Source: an uncultured Clostridia bacterium (lineage in GTDB: Bacteria; Bacillota; Clostridia; Lachnospirales; CAG-274). From it: DNA of 44,572 nt. The position numbers and the translations under genes are program-made. Where the stretch lies: contig CANQBT010000002.1 of the NCBI GenBank assembly GCA_947589405.1, forward strand, positions 1 through 44,572, in the 5' to 3' direction. Positions 18,694 to 26,879 of the stretch are shown here, one piece after another (positions within the stretch are counted from its first letter, which is position 1; each line of letters begins with the position of its first letter). A model generated the notes under the pieces. That model searched no databases and was not told the DNA's origin. It saw only the letters and a program-made list of their open reading frames with translations.

Positions 18694-19434
18694 CTACTGT
18701 TTCATACCGCCTGTCAGCTTTTCTCCCATTACGGTCAGCATAAAAAGGGGAAGCTGCATCATTCTGCCTATTCTGCTGGGCTGTTTCATAAGTCTGTAAA
18801 ACCATTCCAGTCCATGCTTGACAAAAAATTCCGGCGCTCTCGGCACATTTCCGCACCAGCCGTCAAAGCTTCCTCCTACACCTGCCGCCACTTTGATATT
18901 GAGAGCCTTTATATTGTTATATATCCATTTTTCCTGTTTCGGAAAGCCTATGCCTACCAGAAGCAGATCGGGCTTTTTTTCATTTATATCCGCTATTATT
19001 TTCTTTTCCTTTTCCTCGTCAAAATATCCATCGGCGCAGCCGACTATTTTAATGCCCTCAAAGCGTTCCTCTATAGCCGCCTTTGCCCTTTCGGCAATTC
19101 CCGGAGCCGAACCGAAAAAGTATACCGTCTTGTTCTTATCCTTTATAATATCGAATACGGATAAGAACATATCATATCCCGCAACTCTTTCCTTAATAGG
19201 CTCTTTTGTAAACCTAGAGGCGTACACTATGCCTATTCCGTCAGGTACATTCATTGTGCCTGAGTTGAGCACCTCCATAAATTCCTTATCCTTGCGTGCA
19301 CGCATTACCATTTCGGGATTAGGCGTAAACACCATACTTTTGCCGCTGCTCTCAAGCAAATATATAATTTTATCTACTGCCTCAGAGGGACTTACGTTGT
19401 TAAAGGGTACTCCCAAAATTCTGCAAATACTCAT
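18694..19434 (-). CDS. WecG/TagA/CpsF family glycosyltransferase
   Basis: MSICRILGVPFNNVSPSEAVDKI...VFTPNPEMVMRARKDKEF...VPDGIGIVYASR...LLVGIGFPKQEKWIYNN...GVGGSFDGWCGNVPRAPEF. Confidence 0.94.
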   Translation of the reverse strand: MSICRILGVPFNNVSPSEAVDKIIYLLESSGKSMVFTPNPEMVMRARKDKEFMEVLNSGTMNVPDGIGIVYASRFTKEPIKERVAGYDMFLSVFDIIKDKNKTVYFFGSAPGIAERAKAAIEERFEGIKIVGCADGYFDEEKEKKIIADINEKKPDLLLVGIGFPKQEKWIYNNIKALNIKVAAGVGGSFDGWCGNVPRAPEFFVKHGLEWFYRLMKQPSRIGRMMQLPLFMLTVMGEKLTGGMKQ

Positions 19435-19446
19435 AGCTTCGTCCTT

Positions 19447-19902
19447 TTATTTAATAGTATAGCTTCCCTTTACAAGAAACCACGCCGCTTCCGTTACCTT
19501 AACGCCTCTGCCGTCATTTCTGGGTACTATCATGATATGATTCATAGATGCCTTGTGACCGTTGTAAAGAGCCTGTCCCGTTGTAGCGTCGACTATGCCC
19601 TCCTTACCGCTTATCACAATATCGCCCTTGCCTGCTCTGAGTATCATCTCTGTACCCTCACCGCCTATTATGGTCTTGCCTACGGCAACGGATACGGGAA
19701 CATAGCTTCCTCCTGCCGCAACATTGCCGCTGCTGTCTGTAGAGCTGCCTATCATGTTCATTACCTGATTTATTTTGTCGTCCACATAGCTTTTGGATAC
19801 AAGGGGATCGGCTTCTGAACCTGCATCTGCGGCAAATACGGTACCCATTACAAGTACAACAGAAGCTATAACACTTATAAAGCCTATTACAAATCTTTTC
19901 AT
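19447..19902 (-). CDS. conserved secreted protein of unknown function (151 aa)
   Basis: Signal peptide MKRFVIGFISVIASVVLVMGTVFAADA; beta-rich core KTIIGGEGTEMILRAGKGDIVISGKEGIVDATTG...MNHIMIVPRNDGRGVKVTEAAWFLVKGSYTIK. Confidence 0.75.
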   Translation of the reverse strand: MKRFVIGFISVIASVVLVMGTVFAADAGSEADPLVSKSYVDDKINQVMNMIGSSTDSSGNVAAGGSYVPVSVAVGKTIIGGEGTEMILRAGKGDIVISGKEGIVDATTGQALYNGHKASMNHIMIVPRNDGRGVKVTEAAWFLVKGSYTIK

Positions 19903-21029
19903 CTCAAACTCTCCTTTTTATTTCTTATAAGACTGAGCTGAGCTGACAGAAGTCTGTCGTTCTCATCAGCCTTTTTTATCATAGTATCGGCCTTAGCCTT
20001 AAGGCAAGCCTTATATTTTTCCATATTGTCAAATATTTCGCATACCTGTGAATATATTTTATTGCTGTCAAGCCTTTCGCTTCTCACATCTCCGCCTTCG
20101 GGCATATCCAGCTCCTTGAGATAGTATTCTATCTTAGGGTCGTATATTATACCTACCATAGGTACATTCTGTACTGCTGCAAATATAAGAGAATGAAGTC
20201 GCATGCTTATCATAAGATCAAAGCAGCCTACAATGCCCAATATCTGTCCCGGAGTAAAGCGCTTCTTAAGTATATAGCTCTTTTCCTTCATGGCGGCACA
20301 TACCTTTTCCGAGATCTCTATATCCTTAGGAAATTCCATAGACAAGAGCACAACATTTTTTCCGCTTTTTACTATATCGTCACATACCCTTGCTATTTTA
20401 AGTATATAATCGTCGCCGTACTGAGCCTTTGTCCATGCCCTTACCGATACAGCTACTCTCTGTCTGTCAGAGGGGATGCCCTCTTCCTTAAGAAGGGCTT
20501 CTGCCTCCTGCCGACTTATGGATTCCAGTTTAAATGCAGGATCGGCAGTAACGGTAACATTGGGATTGGTGACTCCTATGCTCCTGAGATCCTGTTCGGA
20601 AAGCTTTTCTCTGAGAGTAATAACGTCTACGGTATTCACAACGCTTTTCACAAGGCGTCTGTTTATGCTGCCTGTAACGGGACCTATGCCGTTGGCATAG
20701 AGCATTACCCTCTTTTTAAAGAGCTTGGCGACCTTTATGATACTGAGATAATACAGCAGAGAGCGTGTGCTTGTACCGTTCTGAAGAAGTGTGCCGCCTC
20801 CGCTCAGTATAATATCGCTATGTCTGATAGCGGAAATGACTCTGGCCATATTAAAGCGCTGAACAGAAGCTATGCCATATTCAGTTTTAGTAAAATCGGG
20901 TCTGTAGCTTAAGGCAGTAATATTAACGTCGCCTGCCATTTTCCTTATATTGGTGGTCATGGCCTGTAATATAGCCTCATCGCCGCAGTTGCCAAAGCCA
21001 TGATAGCCGGCTATCAACAGATTTATCAT
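19899..21029 (-). CDS. csaB: polysaccharide pyruvyl transferase CsaB
   Basis: MINLLIAGYHGFGNCGDEAILQAM...SDIILSGGGTLLQNGTSTRSLLYYL...YANGIGPV...MISMRLHSLIFAAVQNVPMVGIIYDPKIEYYL: CsaB family. Confidence 0.93.
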   Translation of the reverse strand: MINLLIAGYHGFGNCGDEAILQAMTTNIRKMAGDVNITALSYRPDFTKTEYGIASVQRFNMARVISAIRHSDIILSGGGTLLQNGTSTRSLLYYLSIIKVAKLFKKRVMLYANGIGPVTGSINRRLVKSVVNTVDVITLREKLSEQDLRSIGVTNPNVTVTADPAFKLESISRQEAEALLKEEGIPSDRQRVAVSVRAWTKAQYGDDYILKIARVCDDIVKSGKNVVLLSMEFPKDIEISEKVCAAMKEKSYILKKRFTPGQILGIVGCFDLMISMRLHSLIFAAVQNVPMVGIIYDPKIEYYLKELDMPEGGDVRSERLDSNKIYSQVCEIFDNMEKYKACLKAKADTMIKKADENDRLLSAQLSLIRNKKESLR

Positions 21030-21042
21030 AGGTTTTCACCTC

Positions 21043-22422
21043 TTACTCCTTCTCAGAGTTTATTTTCTTGTTTTCCTCATACCATATACTCATTATAACA
21101 GCTGTAAACAGCCAGAAAAGACTTGTCATCATAGGAGTTTCAAACACGTTCTCAAAGAAATTGTGGGCTATAACTCCGCACAGACCTGCCATAATTCCCG
21201 TTGAAAGCTCCTTTGCCGTTTTTGTGGAGGCAAGCTTTATCGTTCTGAATGAATTTATCACAACGCTGTAGAGAAGGACGGCAAAGGCGCCAAAGCCCAG
21301 AAGTCCCGATTCTACAGCCATTTTAAGCATATTGTTATCCATATAAAAGGTATCTGTCCATGTATAGCCTACAAGATACTTCATGCCGTTGTTCATAGCT
21401 ACAGCTCCCCCAAAGTGTCCCAAGCCAACGCCTAAGAACAGATTATTTTTAAGTATTTCAAGACCTGTGAGCCAGCGCACAAGCCTTCCTCCTCTCAGAG
21501 AGGACTCTATATATTCGGGACTGAGCATATAGCTTATCCTGTCGCCTACGCTTGGTACTGCCACTACCACGAGCACAGCCAATATGACCGCAGGAATTAT
21601 AAAACGCTTGTCCTTAAGGAGTATATATATACCTGCTGCCAGCATAAAGCCTATCCATGCGCCTCTTGAGAATGTAAACACAAGGCTTGCCAGCATAATG
21701 ACAGTCATAAGAATGAAGAATATCCTGCTGAGAGTCTTTTTTGTGACCAAAGCAAGAGATACTGCCATAGGTATAGCCATAGTCAGAAGAGAACCGAAAA
21801 TATTTGGACTTGTGAATATGGAAAACACTCTTGTCCTTACTCCCGCTTCGTTCTGATCTACCCAGCCCGATGGCATCTCAACGCCTACTGCATACTGATA
21901 CACTCCGTATAAAGCCAGCACGCCTACTATAAGCACAAAGCATAATGTGACGGACTTTGCAGAGCTTTCGCCCTTTACAAGCTGTATCACCACAAAGTAC
22001 CACAGCATATACTGAACTATGGCACGAAAGCCCTCAACACCTACAGAAAAATCAGAAGAGTTGAGCACAAGACATATGAGCATAGCGGAAATAAAGAGGA
22101 AAAGAGGAAAGTCCACAGGAGTTACCTTGAAGTTATCCTCGTCCCTGCTCCTTATCCATTTTACTCCCCAAAGGCATACAAGCCCTATTAGAAAAAGCTC
22201 GTCCCATATGCTTGAAATACCGCCTGCAAAGGCTCTTATGACCACGTCAAGTACTCCATAGCCTGCCAGAAAATATACTGCTATATTATAATCGAATATC
22301 ATCATAGCCACAGCGGAAACGGCAGCTATGGCAGCAATCGCAGCCACAGGTCCCATACTTCCGCAGCCAAGTCCCAGCAATATTCCTATTATCACAACAA
22401 AAACAACAAGTCTGTTATTCAA
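21043..22422 (-). CDS. O-antigen ligase / polymerase family membrane protein
   Basis: Multi-TM; RVFSIFTSPNIFGSLLTMAIP...TFSRGAWIGFMLA...GVGLGHFGG. TTG start at 22422 preferred over 22461 because GGGGTGA lies just upstream and overlap with the next gene is removed. Confidence 0.85.
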   Translation of the reverse strand: MNNRLVVFVVIIGILLGLGCGSMGPVAAIAAIAAVSAVAMMIFDYNIAVYFLAGYGVLDVVIRAFAGGISSIWDELFLIGLVCLWGVKWIRSRDEDNFKVTPVDFPLFLFISAMLICLVLNSSDFSVGVEGFRAIVQYMLWYFVVIQLVKGESSAKSVTLCFVLIVGVLALYGVYQYAVGVEMPSGWVDQNEAGVRTRVFSIFTSPNIFGSLLTMAIPMAVSLALVTKKTLSRIFFILMTVIMLASLVFTFSRGAWIGFMLAAGIYILLKDKRFIIPAVILAVLVVVAVPSVGDRISYMLSPEYIESSLRGGRLVRWLTGLEILKNNLFLGVGLGHFGGAVAMNNGMKYLVGYTWTDTFYMDNNMLKMAVESGLLGFGAFAVLLYSVVINSFRTIKLASTKTAKELSTGIMAGLCGVIAHNFFENVFETPMMTSLFWLFTAVIMSIWYEENKKINSEKE

Positions 22423-22426
22423 AAAA

Positions 22427-22972
22427 TCACCCCAACACAATATCCGTAAGCCATTTGACAAACCTTACCACAAGGCTTTTGTTAAAAGCGGAGTGGTACA
22501 TACCGCAAAGCACCACAAACATACCCAGAGCAAATATGCCCCAGCAAAGGCCCATGTTCACAAGCACAACGCTGTCTGTAAATATCATGGAAACAATGCT
22601 GCCTATAGGTATGCTCATAAGAAGTATGCCAAAAAGATAGGCAATATTACCCGGTCCCAGACCCTTTATCTTCAATACAAGCGCATAAATAATGCTTCCC
22701 TTTATTGCCGGAGAAAGCATATTATGGATAAAGCCGCATATACTGTCTATAATATGTGCTAAAAAGCAAACAGATCTGTATACAAGAGAGTACTGAAACC
22801 AAGCCCTTTTGTATATATATCTGTGGCATATGCTGTGAAATATACTGGCATTATAGCACCGTGACACAGCAGATACGCATTTCTTAAGCATACTGCCGTC
22901 ATATGCCTTCATTGCCTTATTTACAATATTGATAACGATACTGCCAAACAAGCTGCCTGAAACATAATTCAT
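22427..22972 (-). CDS. uncharacterised membrane protein in the polysaccharide cluster
   Basis: MNYVSGSLFGSIVINIVNKAMKAYDGSMLKKC...: multiple hydrophobic segments; tightly packed between the O-antigen ligase and DUF4330 genes. Confidence 0.7.
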   Translation of the reverse strand: MNYVSGSLFGSIVINIVNKAMKAYDGSMLKKCVSAVSRCYNASIFHSICHRYIYKRAWFQYSLVYRSVCFLAHIIDSICGFIHNMLSPAIKGSIIYALVLKIKGLGPGNIAYLFGILLMSIPIGSIVSMIFTDSVVLVNMGLCWGIFALGMFVVLCGMYHSAFNKSLVVRFVKWLTDIVLG

Positions 22973-22980
22973 ATTATCGC

Positions 22981-23487
22981 CTACTCGTCCTTCCACTCAA
23001 TATTCCTTATTCTGCCGTTAGCTTCTACGGACTGAGTCTTTATAATATAGTTATAGCCTACTCTTGCTTCCTGACCTCCTACCTTAAGTATGACGGAGGA
23101 GGGATCTATCTTTTCTTTTATTACAACTGTTACGTCCTTCCAAAGAGGATGCTCGCTGAGTACTGCCTTACCTGTAGAGTCTGTGCCTACATAGGCTGCC
23201 GGCTCTGTCTTTACGTCAACTATCTCGGCATCGGTAAGCTTGCCGCCTGCGGCAACATGCTCGCCTATTTTAAGATTTTCGCCGACCTCAGGCACCTGTA
23301 AGCTTGAAAATACGGTAATATAGCAGTATTTGTCCTCATCAAGAGGATTCATTCCGTCTATATTTCTCTTGTCGGAGGTAAGTCTTACGCCTACTGCGGC
23401 TATTACCGCAATTACAACAAGTACCACTATCAAATCGATTATATTCAGCTTGCCGAATATTTTACCCTTTTCGTCTATAAGCTTCAT
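22981..23487 (-). CDS. DUF4330 domain-containing protein
   Basis: MKLIDEKGKIFGKLNIIDLIVVLVVIAVIAAVGVRL...: typical DUF4330 N-terminus with a single TM. Confidence 0.82.
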   Translation of the reverse strand: MKLIDEKGKIFGKLNIIDLIVVLVVIAVIAAVGVRLTSDKRNIDGMNPLDEDKYCYITVFSSLQVPEVGENLKIGEHVAAGGKLTDAEIVDVKTEPAAYVGTDSTGKAVLSEHPLWKDVTVVIKEKIDPSSVILKVGGQEARVGYNYIIKTQSVEANGRIRNIEWKDE

Positions 23488-23488
23488 T

Positions 23489-24622
23489 TTATTTCTCCTT
23501 TGCTATTTTGTTATATATATCAACATGGGTCTGAGCCATTTTTTCACAGGAGAACAGCTTTTCTGCTCTGTCGTGAAAGGCGCTGCCCATTTTTATTCTC
23601 ATATCGTCGTTTCTGCAAAGCCGTCGTATCCTGTCGGCAAGTGCGTTATGATCTCCCGAAGGCACAAGATAACCGCTTCTGCCCTCCTCTATCATTTCGG
23701 GAATACCGCCTACTGCCGTAGCTACTGTAGCCGCCGACATTCTGGCGCCTTCCAGAAGAGCATAGGGAAAGCTTTCCGAATAAGAGCTTAGAGCGTTTAT
23801 ATCCATGTATTTATAAAAGCTGTTCATAACAATAGGGTCTGTTATCTGACCTGCCATGTACACTCTGTCCTTAAGTCCGTTTTCCTCTATATATGCCTTG
23901 CATTTATCCCACATTTCTCCATTTCCCAGAAGCACAAAGTCAATGTCCTCCTGCTTTTCGGCTATGACCTTTGCCGCCTTAAGGAAAACGTCAACGCCCT
24001 TTACGGCATAGAGTCTTGCGGCAATTCCCACATATTTCTTATTGGGAGAATAGGGCACCTTTATCCTGTCAAAAAATTCTTCCTTTTCCATAACAGGCAG
24101 CTCGCAGCCAAACTCAATGCCGTTGTATATGACATTGAGCCTTTCCGCCTTGAAGCCTCTCTTTACAAGCATATCCTTAAATGCCTTCGTTACCGTAAAA
24201 ATATGCTTGAAGCGTCTTAAGGCAAAGGAATTGATAGGCGTGTATATCATCTGCTTTCTGATATTGTCCTTGAAATCCAGCTTATAATCGCTGTGAAGAG
24301 TAGTGACCATAGGGACCTTCACCTTTTTCATAATGAAAAGGGAAATATAGTTTGCCCTTGCTCCGTGACAATGGACTATATCGCAACCGCAGGTATTCAT
24401 ATACTCGCATATCTTGCTGAGCACCGATATGTCATACCTTTTTTTCTGAGGTATTATGGTAACGGGAATACCCAATGCCCTTGCTTCCTCTGTGAAGATA
24501 CCCTCCATAATGCAGAGAAGCTCAGCGTCTATATTCTGTTTTCTCAGATTGGAAAGGAGCGTAAGCACATGAGTCTTTGCGCCTCCTGTATCTCCTCCGC
24601 TTATAAAGTGAAGTACCTTCAT
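23489..24622 (-). CDS. glycosyltransferase family 4 protein
   Basis: MKVLHFISGGDTGGAKTHVLTLLSNL...DIVHCHGARANYIS...VIYNGIEFG...YAVKGVDVFLKAA...SESFPYALLEGARMS...GGIPEMI. Confidence 0.92.
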   Translation of the reverse strand: MKVLHFISGGDTGGAKTHVLTLLSNLRKQNIDAELLCIMEGIFTEEARALGIPVTIIPQKKRYDISVLSKICEYMNTCGCDIVHCHGARANYISLFIMKKVKVPMVTTLHSDYKLDFKDNIRKQMIYTPINSFALRRFKHIFTVTKAFKDMLVKRGFKAERLNVIYNGIEFGCELPVMEKEEFFDRIKVPYSPNKKYVGIAARLYAVKGVDVFLKAAKVIAEKQEDIDFVLLGNGEMWDKCKAYIEENGLKDRVYMAGQITDPIVMNSFYKYMDINALSSYSESFPYALLEGARMSAATVATAVGGIPEMIEEGRSGYLVPSGDHNALADRIRRLCRNDDMRIKMGSAFHDRAEKLFSCEKMAQTHVDIYNKIAKEK

Positions 24623-24634
24623 GTCAAAACCTCG

Positions 24635-25882
24635 TTACATTCTGTTAAACACATCTGCTAATTTTTCTGTCAGCCGTTTTCTTTCAAAGCCTTCTATGAC
24701 CCTTCTGTCAGGCTCAAAATCAAGAGCGCCCTTGCACCAGCTGTCATAGTAAAGCTTTATGTTTTTCTTAATGGCAGTCACATCGTCTGTATCCGCCACT
24801 ATTCCTATTCCGCTCTCCCTTACAAGGTCTGCGGCGCAGCCCTTTGGAAGTATTGCCAAAACAGGTCTGTTTGTATTCATATATTCAAATATCTTGCCTG
24901 TATAGAAGGCGTCGGAGCCTCTGCCGCTGCCCTCTATAAGCACAAGCACATCTGCGCCTGTCTGATGGGCTATGCATACATTGTGAGGTACATAGCCAAC
25001 TATGTCAAAGCTTTCCGTCAAGCCATAGCTGTCTATCTGAGCCTGTAATTTATCCTTATGGTAGTTGCCTATAAGCTTCACAAGTATTTTGCTGCCGTCT
25101 ATATTGCCCTCGTCCTTAAGCTGTTTTAATGCCTCAAAGAAGGTGTCAGGCTTTCTCCTGCCGTACAATGCGCCTGTATATACCATTGTCATTCTGTCAT
25201 TGTCAGGCTTATTGTCAACGTCCATATCCTTAAAGTCCTCGACATCATAGCCATTGGGTATAACAAAGAAGTTATCACCCTTTATATTGTTGTTCCTTAT
25301 GAAATTCTCACGCATTACGGGAGTATTGGTAATAAGCATATCGGCAGTAGTCACAACGGCTCTCTCCATTGCCTTTTCCTTTTTTGTCCTTATGGGACCA
25401 TAGGGATTGTCAAGAGTATAGGGATTGTTGGTCCACTCGTCACGAAAATCCACAGCCCACTTTATATCAGGCATCTTTTTCTTTATATAAAGTCCCATAA
25501 GATGATCGCTGTAAGGCGCAGAGGTAGTGTATATAATATCTATGCCCTCGTTTTTGATCACCTCAAGAGCCTTCTTTTTGGAAAACTCCATCCAAAAGCG
25601 TGCCGTATCGGGAATTATGAATTTACCCAGCACCTTTCCGGGTATTCTGAATATGCCCTTCATTTCAGGCAGCTCCCAAGCCTTTGTTCTGTATATTTTA
25701 ACACCCTTCGGCACGTCTTTTAAAAGAGTTTCGTCTTTAAGGAGCATATTGCCCTCTTCTCTTGTAAAGACAACAGGCTCATAGCCAAAACTTCTCAGAT
25801 GCTTTACGAACTTAACGCTCCTCTGTACACCTGAACCGCCCATAGGCGGAAATTGATTTGCTATTATCAATACTTTTCTCAT
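24635..25882 (-). CDS. glycosyltransferase family 4-like protein
   Basis: MRKVLIIANQFPPMGGSGVQRSVKFVKHL...IIYTTSAPYSDHLMG...FVIPNGYDVEDF...VYTGALYGRRKPDTFF...GKIFEYMNTNRPVLAI. Confidence 0.9.
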   Translation of the reverse strand: MRKVLIIANQFPPMGGSGVQRSVKFVKHLRSFGYEPVVFTREEGNMLLKDETLLKDVPKGVKIYRTKAWELPEMKGIFRIPGKVLGKFIIPDTARFWMEFSKKKALEVIKNEGIDIIYTTSAPYSDHLMGLYIKKKMPDIKWAVDFRDEWTNNPYTLDNPYGPIRTKKEKAMERAVVTTADMLITNTPVMRENFIRNNNIKGDNFFVIPNGYDVEDFKDMDVDNKPDNDRMTMVYTGALYGRRKPDTFFEALKQLKDEGNIDGSKILVKLIGNYHKDKLQAQIDSYGLTESFDIVGYVPHNVCIAHQTGADVLVLIEGSGRGSDAFYTGKIFEYMNTNRPVLAILPKGCAADLVRESGIGIVADTDDVTAIKKNIKLYYDSWCKGALDFEPDRRVIEGFERKRLTEKLADVFNRM

Positions 25883-25897
25883 AATTGCTTATCCCTT

Positions 25898-25957
25898 ACT
25901 ATCAGTATTATATAAAAACAACCGATTTTCCTGTGACCAGGTCACGGGAAAAATTAT
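25898..25957. repeat. 60-bp perfect direct repeat, copy 1 (flanks the KilA-N gene)
   Basis: actatcagtattatataaaaacaaccgattttcctgtgaccaggtcacgggaaaaattat, identical to 26820-26879. Contains palindrome GTGACC-a-GGTCAC. Confidence 0.97.
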
Positions 25958-26784
25958 TTTTGTTCCAATGATCTTATAGTTTCAATACTTAACCTTGACA
26001 AAGTATCAAGCTGCTTAACGGCATATGTCCTCAATATCTGTATTCTTTCGCTCTGAGGTATACCCTGTTCAATCAGAATCGCATTATAGCTCTCCATATT
26101 TGCCATAACAAGAAGCTGATTTATATCTGCATGATCTCGTATATTGCCTTGCTTATCAGGATTCTCATCACGCCATTGCTTTGCCGTTTTGTTAAACAAT
26201 GCCACATTTAGCATATCCGCTTCGTTTGCATAGGTCATAGACTTCTGAAAAGCAGTAACTTCCTCCGGTATAAGGTTTTCCTTTATCGCATCTGTGTGTA
26301 TACGATAATTGAGTTTTGACAATTCCCTGTTAAGATTCCAGTTCAGAGAGATCTTACTGTTTTCATCAAGCTTTATCCTCTGATAATCCTTTATAATATA
26401 AAGCTTGAACTCGGCAGATACCCATGACGCAAATTCAAAGGCTATATCGGAATGGGCATATGTACCGCCATATCTTCCTGCCTTTGTAACTATGCCTATT
26501 GCATTGACGCCCTCTATCCATTTTGTAGGCGACATTGTAAAGGCATTTAACCCTGCCTGCTTTCTAAACCCGTCGAATTCGACGGGTTTAAAATTTTCAT
26601 TGTGAAGCATTTCCCACAGTCCTAAAAACTCAATGGTATCTCTGCTGCGAAGCCAGTTTCTTATTACATCATTAGGCTCATCGCTTTTATAACGAGCAAT
26701 ATCCGTCAGCGAAATATATTCATTTTTAAAATCCTCTGTATATATACTTATTTCATAGCCATTGGCATGAATAGTATCCTTCAT
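25954..26784 (-). CDS. KilA-N domain-containing protein
   Basis: MKDTIHANGYEISIYTEDFKNEYISLTDIARYKSDEPNDVIRNWLRSRDTIEFLGLWEMLHN...AFTMSPTKWIEGVNAIGIVTKAGRYGGTYAHSDIAFEFASWVSAEFKLYIIKDYQRIK. Upstream TTG starts (26799, 26814) also possible. Confidence 0.9.
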   Translation of the reverse strand: MKDTIHANGYEISIYTEDFKNEYISLTDIARYKSDEPNDVIRNWLRSRDTIEFLGLWEMLHNENFKPVEFDGFRKQAGLNAFTMSPTKWIEGVNAIGIVTKAGRYGGTYAHSDIAFEFASWVSAEFKLYIIKDYQRIKLDENSKISLNWNLNRELSKLNYRIHTDAIKENLIPEEVTAFQKSMTYANEADMLNVALFNKTAKQWRDENPDKQGNIRDHADINQLLVMANMESYNAILIEQGIPQSERIQILRTYAVKQLDTLSRLSIETIRSLEQK

Positions 26785-26819
26785 TTGTTTATTAGCCAAT
26801 TTATTTACCTGCAAAATAC

Positions 26820-26879
26820 ACTATCAGTATTATATAAAAACAACCGATTTTCCTGTGACCAGGTCACGGGAAAAATTAT
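26820..26879. repeat. 60-bp perfect direct repeat, copy 2 (flanks the KilA-N gene)
   Basis: Identical over 60/60 positions to 25898-25957; the flanking bases differ. Confidence 0.97.

Larger units (their letters stand above)
25898..26879. mobile_element. putative minimal KilA-N insertion cassette (repeat-KilA-N-repeat; 922-bp unit)
   Basis: A single KilA-N gene bracketed by 60-bp identical direct repeats inside an otherwise compact polysaccharide operon. No transposase or integrase within. Confidence 0.5.

Noticed and set aside
25954-26784. KilA-N as evidence of a prophage
   Set aside because: No integrase, structural, lysis or replication genes flank it; the neighbours are housekeeping-type polysaccharide genes on the same strand.
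25898-26879. Integron-type attC site or a CRISPR array from the repeated 60-mer
   Set aside because: Only two copies 922 bp apart; no recognisable attC R'/R'' core (GTTRRRY/RYYYAAC) was seen, and there is no spacer-repeat periodicity, Cas gene or integron integrase.
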